The position numbers and the translations under genes are program-made. The notes beneath the pieces are model-generated. The model was not told where the DNA came from, ran no database searches, and saw nothing but the letters and a program-made list of their open reading frames with translations. From Massilia agri (lineage in GTDB: Bacteria; Pseudomonadota; Gammaproteobacteria; Burkholderiales; Burkholderiaceae_D): DNA of 64,000 nt. Of the stretch, positions 47,771 through 57,430 are shown piece after piece (the stretch's first letter is position 1; each line of letters opens with the position of its first letter). Where the stretch lies: assembly GCF_024753255.1 (NCBI RefSeq), contig NZ_JANUHA010000007.1:62001-126000 (forward strand), given 5' to 3'.

Positions 47771-48625
47771 GTGAAGACCGCGGTCGCGACGCCCGGCGCC
47801 TTCGGTCCGGGGCTGGCCATCCTGGCCTCGATGGTGTCGGTGAACGCCGGCGCCGCCTGGGCCAAGCACCTGTTCCCCCTGGTCGGCGCCCAGGGCGTGA
47901 CCGCCGTGCGCGTCGGCCTGGCGGCCGCCATCATGCTCGCCATCGTGCGCCCCTGGCGCCAGCTGCCCGCGCGCCGCGACGCCCTCAACCTGCTGGTCTA
48001 TGGCCTGATGCTGGGCTGCATGAACCTCCTCATCTACGCTGCCTTCGCCCGCATCCCGATCGGGGTCGCGGTGGCCATCGAAGTGGTCGGTCCCCTCGGC
48101 GTGGTAGTGCTGTCCTCGCGCCGCGCGCGCGACTTCGGCTGGGTGCTGCTGGCGGCCCTCGGCCTGTGGCTGCTGGCGCCCGTGCACGAAGGCGTTCCGC
48201 CCCTCGATCCGCTCGGCGTGGCCTATGCACTGGGAGCGGCCTTCTGCTGGGCGATGTACATCGTGTTCGGCAAGCGTGTCTCCGGGCTGAACGGCGGCCA
48301 GGCGGTCGCCTGGGGCATGCTGGCGGCGGCGCTGTTCACGGTGCCGGTCGGCGTGGCGCATGCGGGCGGCGCCCTGCTCGAGTCCTCCGTGCTGCTGGGC
48401 GGTCTCGCAGTGGCGGTGCTGTCTTCCGCCCTGCCCTACACGCTCGAGATGGCGGCGCTGGCGCGCCTGCCGCAGCGCGTGTTCGGCATCCTGGTCAGCG
48501 CCGGACCCGCTTTCGCGGCGCTGGCGGGCTTCGTGGTGCTGGGCGAGATGCTGACCTTCATGCAGTGGCTGGCGATCGCGCTGGTGATCGTCGCCTGCGG
48601 CGGCGCGGCGGCCACGGCAAAGTAG
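47771..48625 (+). CDS. EamA-family transporter, RhtA-like exporter
   Basis: Inner-membrane protein of about 284 residues with ten predicted hydrophobic helices arranged as two EamA repeats. Examples are ILASMVSVNAGAAWAKHLF at the start and VLGEMLTFMQWLAIALVIVA at the end. RhtA-type relatives export threonine and homoserine, and the sequence GVAVAIEVVGPLGVVVLSSR is typical of that branch. The start is uncertain: GTG 47771 is adopted, and TTG 47756, overlapping the previous stop, is possible. The TAG stop (48623-48625) is the first TAG of a repeat element that begins at 48622. Confidence 0.88.
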   Translation: MKTAVATPGAFGPGLAILASMVSVNAGAAWAKHLFPLVGAQGVTAVRVGLAAAIMLAIVRPWRQLPARRDALNLLVYGLMLGCMNLLIYAAFARIPIGVAVAIEVVGPLGVVVLSSRRARDFGWVLLAALGLWLLAPVHEGVPPLDPLGVAYALGAAFCWAMYIVFGKRVSGLNGGQAVAWGMLAAALFTVPVGVAHAGGALLESSVLLGGLAVAVLSSALPYTLEMAALARLPQRVFGILVSAGPAFAALAGFVVLGEMLTFMQWLAIALVIVACGGAAATAK

Positions 48626-48755
48626 GGTGGACGGCTACGCCGTCCGCGCGTTCAAACTTCGATTGAATAGCCCGCTCGCGTCTGTCCAACGGTTAGTCGA
48701 ACGCGCGGACGTTCGTAATTTCGGCCATTGCCCGAAATTACCCCGTCCACCCTAC
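48622..48755. repeat. Hairpin-rich inverted-repeat element, copy 2
   Basis: 134 bp with termini GTAGGGTGGACG and CGTCCACCCTAC, perfect inverse repeats. The internal pair is GCGCGTTCAA and TCGAACGCGC. A stem GGACGGC-TAC-GCCGTCC follows the left end and GTAATTTCGG / CCCGAAATTAC precedes the right end. It separates the convergent EamA and corA genes and gives the former its TAG stop. No coding content. Confidence 0.85.
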
Positions 48756-48773
48756 GAAAACCAAGCCGCAATA

Positions 48774-49742
48774 TCAAAGCCAGCCGGCCTTCTTGAAACG
48801 CCGATACAGGTAGAAGCACACGCCGCCCATGATCGCCAGCGCGAGCGGATAGCCGTACTTCCATTTCAGCTCCGGCATGAACTCGAAGTTCATGCCCCAG
48901 ATGCCGGCGAAGGCCGTGAAGACGGCGAAGATCGCCGCATACGAGGCGAGCTTCTTGCTGATGTCGTTCTCTTCGATCGCCACCATCGACAGGGTCACCT
49001 GGATCGCGGTATTGATGGTGTCGCGCACCGCGTCCAGGCGTCCCAGGATGCGCAGCAGGTGGTCGTGCACGTCGCGGAAGTAATCCTGGGTCTCGACCAC
49101 GACACCCGGCACGCGCCCGCCATGCAGGCGGCCGATGGCGTCGAGCAGGGGGATCACCGCATGGCGCAGCACCTGGGACTTGCGCTTCAGGGCATACAGG
49201 CGCTCGATGTTGGCGCGTTGTTCGCCGACCTGGCCGAAGATGTGGTCCTCGATCGATTCGAGCTCGGATTCGAGCGCATCGACCACCGGGAAGTAGCGGT
49301 CCACCACCGCGTCTACCAGGGCGTAGAGCACGAAGCCCGAGCCTTTCCTCAGCTGGTGCGGCTCGCGCTCGGCGCGCGCGCGCACGCCCAGGAAGCCCTG
49401 GTTGGCGTCGCGCCGCACCGAGAGCACGTAGTTGGGGCCGGCGAAGATGGCCAGCTCGCCGGCATTGAGTTCGTCGCCATTCAGTTCGACGATGTGGACG
49501 ATGACGAAGACGCAGTCGCCATATTCCTCCATCTTGGGCCGCTGGTGGCCGCGCGCGGCATCTTCGACGGCCAGTTCGTGCAGGTTGAATTCTTCCTGCA
49601 TGACGGCGATTTCCTCCTTGCCTGGATCGCGCAGGGCGACCCAGACGAAGGTGTCGGGCAGCTTCAGGTACTCGCTGATGTCGGCGACGGGTATGTCGGA
49701 CAGCTTCTTGCCTTCCTGGTAGGCGACACAGTTAATCAGCAT
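48774..49742 (-). CDS. corA: CorA-family divalent cation transporter
   Basis: 322-residue magnesium/cobalt channel of the CorA family. A long cytoplasmic domain is followed by two C-terminal membrane helices. The selectivity motif GMN follows the first helix (FAVFTAFAGIWGMNFEFMPEL), and a short positively charged tail, YRRFKKAGWL, ends the chain. Start ATG 49742 gives MLINCVAYQEGKKL, the usual N-terminus of the group. An ATG 11 codons upstream lacks support. It lies 63 bases after ntrC on the same strand, with no terminator seen between, so read-through from the ntr operon is possible. The repeat at 48622-48755 follows. Confidence 0.94.
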   Translation of the reverse strand: MLINCVAYQEGKKLSDIPVADISEYLKLPDTFVWVALRDPGKEEIAVMQEEFNLHELAVEDAARGHQRPKMEEYGDCVFVIVHIVELNGDELNAGELAIFAGPNYVLSVRRDANQGFLGVRARAEREPHQLRKGSGFVLYALVDAVVDRYFPVVDALESELESIEDHIFGQVGEQRANIERLYALKRKSQVLRHAVIPLLDAIGRLHGGRVPGVVVETQDYFRDVHDHLLRILGRLDAVRDTINTAIQVTLSMVAIEENDISKKLASYAAIFAVFTAFAGIWGMNFEFMPELKWKYGYPLALAIMGGVCFYLYRRFKKAGWL

Positions 49743-49805
49743 GGGTGTGTAAGGGGCGTGACAAGCAAGTAACAAGCAAATAAGCGCCAGCTTACACCAT
49801 CGGCC

Positions 49806-51284
<1,479 letters not shown>

Positions 51285-51345
51285 GTGTTCGTGGTTCCCG
51301 CAATATGGATGGTTCGGGGACTCACGGCGGATCCGCTACCCCCGC

Positions 51346-52416
51346 TTATGGCAGCGGCAGCAGGATCCGGAAATCCGTCAGTCCAGGCCGGCTTTCGCAC
51401 TCGATCACACCCAGGTGCTGCTGCACGAAGGTCTGCGCCAGCGTCAGCCCGAGGCCGCTGCCGCCTTCGCGCCCGGAGACGAGCGGGTAGAAGATGCGGT
51501 CGCGGATCTCGGGCGCGATGCCCGGTCCATTGTCGATGATATGCAAATCTAATGCCAGCCCGTAGCGGACCTTGGCCAGGGTGACCTGGCGCGCCACCCG
51601 GGTGCGCAGCACGATCTCGGCGTCGCCCTGGGCGATGCGCGCCTTCAGGGCCTGGGCGGCGTTGTGGGCGATGTTCAGGACCACTTGGATCAGCTGCTCC
51701 ATATCGCCCCTGAACTCGGGAATCGAGGCGTCGTAGTCGCGCCGGATGGTCAGGCCCGTGGGGAATTCGGCCAGGATCAGGCTGCGCACGCGCTCGCAGA
51801 CTTCGTGGATGTTGACGTCGCCGACGATGTGCGGCTTGCGATGCGGCGCCAGCAGGCGGTCGACCAGGGTCTGCAGGCGGTCGGCCTCCTTGATGATGAC
51901 TTGCGTGTATTCCTGCAGTTCCAGCAGGTGGTGGGGAGGCAGCTCGAGTTCCAGCAGCTGCGCGGCGCCGCGGATGCCCCCGAGGGGATTCTTGATCTCG
52001 TGCGCCAGGTTGCGGATCAGTTCCTTGTTGGCCTGGCTCTGGTCGAGGATGCGCTCCTCGCGATCGAGCTTGAGCTGCTGGACGTTCTCGCGCAGCTCGA
52101 TCAGCAACTCGCCCTCCCCCAGCGCGCTGACGATGGAGTTCACGTGCAGGGGCTCGCGGCCGTTGCGCTGCAGGGCCAGGTCCTGGCGCAGGTCGGCGTA
52201 CTGGTGGGCCAGCGCCTGGGCGCACAGGGCGGCCAGCTCCTGGCCATTGGTGAACAGCTCGGTCAGCGGCGCGCGTTGCAGGGATTTCAGGGACAGTTCG
52301 AGCAGGTTCTCGGCGGCCGGGTTCGCATAGCGCACCTCGACTTCGGGGCCGACCAGCAGCACGCTGGAAGCCAGCAGGTCGAGGCCCGCGTAGCGTGAAT
52401 GGCCGGATTCGCTCAT
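51346..52416 (-). CDS. ntrB: Nitrogen regulation sensor histidine kinase NtrB
   Basis: 356-residue cytoplasmic histidine kinase/phosphatase that sets NtrC phosphorylation in response to PII. An N-terminal PAS-like domain (LLASSVLLVGPEVEVRYANP) precedes the H-box with His139 (NLAHEIKNPLGG). The ATPase part ends with DNGPGIAPEIRDRIF and GGSGLGLTLAQTFV. It has no membrane segments, as expected. It starts 15 bases after the DUF4124 gene, so those genes and ntrC form one transcription unit. The start MSESGHSRYAG follows a short leader with modest purine content. Confidence 0.97.
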   Translation of the reverse strand: MSESGHSRYAGLDLLASSVLLVGPEVEVRYANPAAENLLELSLKSLQRAPLTELFTNGQELAALCAQALAHQYADLRQDLALQRNGREPLHVNSIVSALGEGELLIELRENVQQLKLDREERILDQSQANKELIRNLAHEIKNPLGGIRGAAQLLELELPPHHLLELQEYTQVIIKEADRLQTLVDRLLAPHRKPHIVGDVNIHEVCERVRSLILAEFPTGLTIRRDYDASIPEFRGDMEQLIQVVLNIAHNAAQALKARIAQGDAEIVLRTRVARQVTLAKVRYGLALDLHIIDNGPGIAPEIRDRIFYPLVSGREGGSGLGLTLAQTFVQQHLGVIECESRPGLTDFRILLPLP

Positions 52417-52431
52417 GTGTTCCTGTCGGTC

Positions 52432-52962
52432 CTATCGGATATTCGTGATCTCGCGCTGCAACGCTTCGATATTGCGTTCGGTGCGGCCGATCTCGTCGCG
52501 CATCGAGGCCACGCGTTCCTGGTACTTCGCGTAGTTGCGCTCGTTGCCCATGCGTTCGGGCTCGCCGCCGTTGAAGTCCTTGCGCAGGTCGGCCAGTTTC
52601 TTCTGCTCGGCCCTCAGCTCGTCGTTCAGGATCTCGCGGCGATCGTCGTCGCGGGCGCGCTGTTGGGCGCTGTCCACCCGCGGGAAGCTGGCCGGGCTGG
52701 CGGTGGGCGCCGGGCCGGTGCTGCCGCTGGCGCGCACGGCCGGGATAGGCGCGGAGGCGCGCACCGGCGCGGGCGCGCTCGAGAAGAAGCTCTCGAGCTG
52801 CTTGCAGCCCTTGCGGTTCTGGTCGGTGAATTCCACGCGGCCCTGCTCGTCCACGCATTTGTAGACCGCGCCCTGCGCCTGCGCCCCATTGTGGAGCGCG
52901 AGGCCGAAGGCGAGGACGGCGGCAGCACGGAAAAAGCGGTAGAAGCTAATTGTCGTTCCCAT
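52432..52962 (-). CDS. DUF4124 domain-containing exported protein
   Basis: 176 residues. A signal peptide (about 1-29, ..LHNGAQA) leads into a short DUF4124 motif with paired cysteines (VYKCVDEQGRVEFTDQNRKG, then CKQL). A low-complexity Ala/Pro/Ser linker follows, and then a charged helical C-terminus that looks like a coiled coil (QQRARDDDRREILNDELRAE, RDEIGRTERNIEALQREI). It is presumably periplasmic. Function unknown. It sits between glnA and ntrB and ends only 15 bases before ntrB, so it is probably translated from the ntrBC mRNA. A strong terminator separates it from glnA. Confidence 0.85.
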   Translation of the reverse strand: MGTTISFYRFFRAAAVLAFGLALHNGAQAQGAVYKCVDEQGRVEFTDQNRKGCKQLESFFSSAPAPVRASAPIPAVRASGSTGPAPTASPASFPRVDSAQQRARDDDRREILNDELRAEQKKLADLRKDFNGGEPERMGNERNYAKYQERVASMRDEIGRTERNIEALQREITNIR

Positions 52963-53028
52963 CAGAAATCAATTTGCACAATAAACGTGCACATATTGTA
53001 GAACGGCCCGACTATACAGCAAGCATGA

Positions 53029-53064
53029 AAAAAGGCGGGGAAAGCCCTCGCTTTCCCCGCCTTT
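53029..53064 (-). terminator. Rho-independent terminator of glnA
   Basis: On the minus strand AAAGGCGGGGAAAGC / GCTTTCCCCGCCTTT with a 4-base loop, followed by TTTCATG. This 15-bp perfect stem lies about 60 bases after the glnA stop and upstream of the DUF4124-ntrBC unit. Confidence 0.93.
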
Positions 53065-53121
53065 GTTACACAGCCTTACGCATGGTGACGCACCCGCGCA
53101 ACGCTTGTGTTGACCACTTGA

Positions 53122-54537
53122 TTACGACGAGTAGTACATGTCGAATTCGGCCGGGTGCGGGGTCATGCGCAGACGCTGCACTTCCTGCATCTTCAGGTCG
53201 ATGTAGGCGTCGATCATGGCATCGCTGAACACGCCGCCGCGGGTCAGGAACTCGCGGTCCTTGTTCAGGGCTTCCAGCGCTTCTTCCAGCGAGGCGCAGA
53301 CGGTCGGGATCAGCTTGTCTTCTTCCGGCGGCAGGTGGTACAGGTCCTTGGTCGCGGCTTCGCCCGGGTGGATCTTGTTCTGGATGCCGTCCAGGCCGGC
53401 CATCAGCAGCGCGGCGAAGCACAGGTAGACGTTGGCCAGCGGGTCCGGGAAGCGCACTTCGATGCGGCGGCCCTTCGGGTTCGCCACGTGCGGGATGCGG
53501 ATCGAGGCCGAACGGTTGCGGGCCGAGTAAGCCAGCTTGACCGGGGCTTCGTAGCCCGGCACCAGGCGCTTGTAGGAGTTGGTGCCCGGGTTGGTGATCG
53601 CATTCAGCGCGCGTGCGTGCTTGATGATGCCGCCGATGTAGTACAGGGCGGTTTCCGACAGGCCGGCATAGCCGTCGCCTGCGAACAGGTTCTTGCCATC
53701 CTTCCAGATCGACTGGTGCACGTGCATGCCCGAGCCGTTGTCGCCGTTCATTGGCTTCGGCATGAAGGTCGCGGTCTTGCCGTAGCTGTGGGCCACATTC
53801 CAGATCACGTACTTCATGTTCTGGGTCCAGTCGGCGCGCTCGACCAGGGTCGAGAAGCGGGTGCCGATTTCGTTCTGGCCGGCGCCGGCCACTTCGTGGT
53901 GGTGCACTTCGACCGGGATGCCCATCGATTCGAGGATCAGGCACATTTCCGAGCGCATGTCCTGGAAGCTGTCGACCGGCGGGACCGGGAAGTAGCCGCC
54001 CTTGACGGTCGGGCGGTGGCCGCTGTTGCCGCCTTCGATTTCCTTGTCGGTCGACCAGGATGCCTCATCCGAGTCGATCTTCACGAAGCAGCCCGACATG
54101 TCGATCTTCCAGCGGATCGAGTCGAAGATGAAGAATTCCGGCTCCGGGCCGAAGAAGGCGGTGTCGCCCACGCCCGAGGACTTCAGGTAGGCTTCGGCGC
54201 GCTTGGCGATCGAGCGCGGGTCGCGGTCATAGCCCTTGCCGTCCGACGGTTCGATCACGTCGCACTGCATGAACAGGGTGGTCTCTTCCATGAAGGGGTC
54301 GAGATTGGCGGTGTTCGGGTCCGGCAGCAGGAGCATGTCCGAGGCTTCGATACCCTTCCAGCCGGCGATCGACGAACCGTCGAAGGCGTGACCCGACTCG
54401 AACTTGTCTTCGTCGAAGTGCGACACGGGGACGGTCACGTGCTGCTCCTTGCCGCGGGTGTCCGCGAAGCGCAGGTCAACGAATTTCACTTCGTTGTCTT
54501 TGATGAGTTGAATTACGTCTGCAGCCGTCTTTGCCAT
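53122..54537 (-). CDS. glnA: Glutamine synthetase, type I
   Basis: Dodecameric cytoplasmic enzyme that makes glutamine from glutamate, ammonia and ATP. 471 residues, the size of the adenylylated GSI-beta class. The catalytic signatures are [54 protein letters not shown] and [15 protein letters not shown]. Tyr400 in DLYHLPPEE is the adenylylation site served by GlnE. ATG 54537 is chosen for its AGGAG box; upstream Met codons are not conserved. A sigma-54 promoter (54608-54622) and NtrC-like sites lie upstream. Confidence 0.98.
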   Translation of the reverse strand: MAKTAADVIQLIKDNEVKFVDLRFADTRGKEQHVTVPVSHFDEDKFESGHAFDGSSIAGWKGIEASDMLLLPDPNTANLDPFMEETTLFMQCDVIEPSDGKGYDRDPRSIAKRAEAYLKSSGVGDTAFFGPEPEFFIFDSIRWKIDMSGCFVKIDSDEASWSTDKEIEGGNSGHRPTVKGGYFPVPPVDSFQDMRSEMCLILESMGIPVEVHHHEVAGAGQNEIGTRFSTLVERADWTQNMKYVIWNVAHSYGKTATFMPKPMNGDNGSGMHVHQSIWKDGKNLFAGDGYAGLSETALYYIGGIIKHARALNAITNPGTNSYKRLVPGYEAPVKLAYSARNRSASIRIPHVANPKGRRIEVRFPDPLANVYLCFAALLMAGLDGIQNKIHPGEAATKDLYHLPPEEDKLIPTVCASLEEALEALNKDREFLTRGGVFSDAMIDAYIDLKMQEVQRLRMTPHPAEFDMYYSS

Positions 54538-54607
54538 TCGTATCTCCTGATTGAAAAGGGGGTGCCGCGCCATATCTTCATGGCAGGGCAACTTGCTCTA
54601 CTTCAAA

Positions 54608-54622
54608 GCATGAACCGTGCCA
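54608..54622 (-). promoter_or_regulatory. Sigma-54 promoter of glnA
   Basis: On the minus strand TGGCACGGTTCATGC matches TGGCACGN4TTGC at all but one position, with GG and GC correctly spaced. It is about 70 bases before the glnA ATG, leaving a 5' UTR of roughly 60 bases. Confidence 0.85.
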
Positions 54623-54718
54623 ACCCAGCGTTATGAGTAAATGCACAATGCTTCGTTGGAATTCGCTCGTGCTGGTCCTACAATCGGTGCATGGTCACTG
54701 TCACACCGTGAATACACT

Positions 54719-54791
54719 CGCACCAAATGAGTGCACCATTCGGGTGCGATGCACCATCGCAGCGCAGGATACACCGAACCAAGTTGGTGCA
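54719..54791. promoter_or_regulatory. Cluster of NtrC-like binding sites between glnA and the rhodanese gene
   Basis: Matches to TGCACCAN3TGGTGCA: CGCACCAAATGAGTGCA (54719-54735), TGCACCATTCGGGTGCG (54732-54748) and CGAACCAAGTTGGTGCA (54775-54791), with a weaker half site at 54750-54766. Centres lie about 130, 145 and 185 bases upstream of the predicted glnA start point, a usual enhancer distance. They also lie within 100 bases of the divergent rhodanese gene. Confidence 0.75.
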
Positions 54792-54826
54792 ATGCTTTTT
54801 ATTCTCTAAAAAATGGACCGATGATC

Positions 54827-55285
54827 ATGAGTACTTCCGAATCCATCCTCGCTACTGCCCGCGAGCGCGCCCCGGGCCAGCCCTATGCCGGCGCCGTCAC
54901 GCCGGAAGAAGCGTTCGCCCTCCTGCAGAGCGACCCGCGCGTGAAACTGGTCGACGTGCGCACCAATGCCGAGCGCGACTGGGTCGGCAAGGTCGCCGTC
55001 CCCGAATCCCAGCACGTGGCGGTGCAATGGGCCACCTACCCCGGCGGCCAGCCGAATCCCGACTTCGCCGCCCAGCTGGACAAGCTCGCGCGCAAGGACG
55101 AGGTGCTGCTCTTCCTATGCCGCTCGGGCGTGCGCTCGCGCCACAGCGCCCGCGTGGCGACCGAGAACGGCTTCGCGCAGTCTTATGACATCCTGGAAGG
55201 CTTCGAGGGGGATCGCGACGAGCAGGGCCATCGCAAGACGGTGGGCGGGTGGTGCAAGGCGGGGCTGCCCTGGATTGGGGCGTAG
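54827..55285 (+). CDS. Rhodanese-like domain protein
   Basis: 152-residue single-domain sulfurtransferase-like protein. The fold signatures are KLVDVRTNAERDWVGKVAVP and the active-site loop LFLCRSGVRSRHSA, where the Cys would carry persulfide. It ends GWCKAGLPWIGA. ATG 54827 (MSTSESILA) or ATG 54821 (two residues longer) are the sensible starts, with GGA about nine bases before 54827. Frames further upstream run through the NtrC sites and are not credible. It is divergent from glnA and may share its nitrogen control. The TAG stop is supplied by the repeat element beginning at 55282. The physiological substrate is unknown. Confidence 0.9.
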   Translation: MSTSESILATARERAPGQPYAGAVTPEEAFALLQSDPRVKLVDVRTNAERDWVGKVAVPESQHVAVQWATYPGGQPNPDFAAQLDKLARKDEVLLFLCRSGVRSRHSARVATENGFAQSYDILEGFEGDRDEQGHRKTVGGWCKAGLPWIGA

Positions 55286-55404
55286 GGTGGCCTCGGCGGC
55301 CCCGTCGGCTCTGCCGACCGCGCGTTCAACCGGCGTGAAAATGGACGATGCGCCGCATTTCACCATGTTGTTGAACGCGCGTTCGGCGAAGCCGAACACC
55401 CTAC
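55282..55404. repeat. Hairpin-rich inverted-repeat element, copy 3
   Basis: 123 bp with termini GTAGGGTGG and CACCCTAC. The internal pair is GCGCGTTCAA and TTGAACGCGC. Stems are GTCGGC-TCT-GCCGAC on the left and GTTCGGC-GAA-GCCGAAC on the right. The element lies exactly between two convergent genes and contains the TAG stop codons of both (55283-55285 plus, 55403-55401 minus). Confidence 0.87.
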
Positions 55405-57359
55405 GGCATCACCATCAGCTGCAGGCCCGACGCCGCGCCCGGTGCGCGGTAGACGCGCTGGGTCGCCTTCTGGAAGTCCTCCGGCTTTGCTTTCGGAATG
55501 TGCACGAAGGTCTGCGGGTTCAGGTCGATCAGCGGGAACCAGGAGCTCTGCACCTGCACCATGATGCGGTGGCCGCGGCGGAAGGTGTGGTTGACCTGGC
55601 CGATGTCGAAATTCAAGACCTCCTGCTTGCCCGGGGTGAAGGGCTCGGGTTTCTCGAAGCTGTTGCGGAACTTGCCGCGCAGCGGATTGCCGCGCACCAG
55701 CTGCTGGAAGCCGCCCATGTTCACCGACGGCGGGCCGACGTCGTTGCCCTTGCGGTCAAGCTGCGGGGTCGGGTACTCGGCCGGGTAGACGTCGATCAGC
55801 TTGACCACCCAGTCCGCGTCCGTCCCGGTGGTCGAAACGAAGAGTTTCGGCAGCACCGGGCCGGCGACGGTCACGTCCTGTTCCAGCACCTCGCTCTGGT
55901 AAACCAGCACGTCGGGGCGGGTCGCGGCGAAGCGCTGGTCCGAGACCATGTATTCGCGCGGTACGCCGGTGGCGGCGTAGCCGATGTAGGGAACCGGCTT
56001 GCGCGGGTCGGCGACGTATTCGTCGTAGCCCGTGCCGCTCGCTGCCGGCTGTTGCCAGCTCAGGGTGCCGTTCGGGCCGAAGTACAGGGTCTTCGCTTTC
56101 GCCGGCGCCGGCGGCCAGGACGCGTAGCTGCGCCAGACATTGGTGCCGGTCTCGAATGCGTTCACATTGGCCAGCGTGCGCGCCGGCTTGACGCCCTTCA
56201 GGTGCTGCTCGAAGAAAGGGAACTGTATCTCGCGGCGGTAGTATTCGCTGGTCTTGGCGTCGAAGCTCACGTGGCCGAGGCGCGCGCCGTCGCTGCCCGC
56301 CCAGCCGCCGTGCACCCAGGGACCGATCACCAGGGAATTCGGGGTCTTCGGGTTGTACTTGCCCACCGCGTCGTAGATCGCGAAGGGTCCGGCCGGGTCT
56401 TCCGCGTCGAACCAGCCGCCGACCGTCAGCACGGCCGCCTTCACGTTCTTCATGTGCGGCGTGATCGCGCGCGAACGCCAGAACTCGTCGTAGGTGTCGT
56501 GCACGATGGTGGGCTCGAGCAGCGCGCGCTGTTCTGCGCTCAGCGTGGCGAGGATGTTCGGCATCGTCAGGCGCTTCAGGAAGAAGTCGTAGGCGTCGGC
56601 CTCGCCATAGTCGAAGCTCGATCGGGCGCGGTTCGGCAGGGTCGGGTTCTTCTGCGGCAGGAAGTTGGTGTAGAAGTCGAAGTTCGCCGACAGCATGAAG
56701 GCGCCGCCGTGGTAGGAGTCGTCACCCATGTAGAGGTCGGCGATCGGCGCCTGCGGCGAGGCGGCCTTAATCGCCGGGTGCGAATCGATGATGCTGGCGG
56801 CGGTATAGAAGCCGGGATAGCTGATGCCCCAGATGCCGACGCGGCCGTTGTTGTTCGGGATGTGCTTGAGCAGCCATTCGACGGTGTCGTACATGTCTTC
56901 GCTCTCGCTGCCCTCGCCTTTCTCGCGCTTGGCCTTGGCGTGGGGAGTCATCTCCTGCCATGCCCCTTCGGACATGTAGCGGCCGCGCACGTCCTGGGTC
57001 ACGAAGATGTAGCCGGACTGCTCCAGTTCGGGCGTCGGGCTGAGCGCGCGCGGGAACCAGTCGACGCCATAGCGCGTCTCACCCTCGGCGCGCGTGCCGG
57101 CGCTATACGGCGTGCGCTGCATCAGGAAGGGATAGGATTTCGAGCTGTCCTTCGGCACGTACACCACCGTGAACAGCTTGACGCCGTCGCGCATCGGGAT
57201 CTGGTACTCGTACTTGGTGTAGTGCTCGCGCGGATTGCGCTGCTGGGCGGGCGCGTCGGCGAAGTTCGTGTGAGCTACGGCGGATTCGTTGGCGGCCTGC
57301 GCGCCGGCACAGGCCAGCAGCGCGCCCAGGGCCAGGGCGGAAAGGGGACGGCGTATCAT
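55401..57359 (-). CDS. CocE/NonD family serine hydrolase, exported
   Basis: 652-residue alpha/beta hydrolase of the X-Pro dipeptidyl-peptidase S15 / cocaine esterase family. Signal peptide 1-22 (..CAGAQA). The nucleophile is Ser180 in GIWGISYPGF, the oxyanion region is TPYSAG, and VTQDVRGRYMSEG precedes it. The C-terminal jelly-roll domain (DADWVVKLIDVYP, GHRIMVQVQSSWFP) is present. Start ATG 57359 has AAGGA just upstream and opens the signal peptide; an ATG eight codons earlier is less likely. It probably cleaves acyl or aminoacyl bonds in the periplasm or outside; glutaryl-7-ACA acylases and alpha-amino-acid ester hydrolases are relatives. The stop lies inside a repeat. Confidence 0.92.
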   Translation of the reverse strand: MIRRPLSALALGALLACAGAQAANESAVAHTNFADAPAQQRNPREHYTKYEYQIPMRDGVKLFTVVYVPKDSSKSYPFLMQRTPYSAGTRAEGETRYGVDWFPRALSPTPELEQSGYIFVTQDVRGRYMSEGAWQEMTPHAKAKREKGEGSESEDMYDTVEWLLKHIPNNNGRVGIWGISYPGFYTAASIIDSHPAIKAASPQAPIADLYMGDDSYHGGAFMLSANFDFYTNFLPQKNPTLPNRARSSFDYGEADAYDFFLKRLTMPNILATLSAEQRALLEPTIVHDTYDEFWRSRAITPHMKNVKAAVLTVGGWFDAEDPAGPFAIYDAVGKYNPKTPNSLVIGPWVHGGWAGSDGARLGHVSFDAKTSEYYRREIQFPFFEQHLKGVKPARTLANVNAFETGTNVWRSYASWPPAPAKAKTLYFGPNGTLSWQQPAASGTGYDEYVADPRKPVPYIGYAATGVPREYMVSDQRFAATRPDVLVYQSEVLEQDVTVAGPVLPKLFVSTTGTDADWVVKLIDVYPAEYPTPQLDRKGNDVGPPSVNMGGFQQLVRGNPLRGKFRNSFEKPEPFTPGKQEVLNFDIGQVNHTFRRGHRIMVQVQSSWFPLIDLNPQTFVHIPKAKPEDFQKATQRVYRAPGAASGLQLMVMP

Positions 57360-57430
57360 GGCTTCCTTCAGGATGCGGAACAAAGGCCGCCAGTGTAATC
57401 CTTTTCCTGAAGAAATTTGCTATTTACGCA

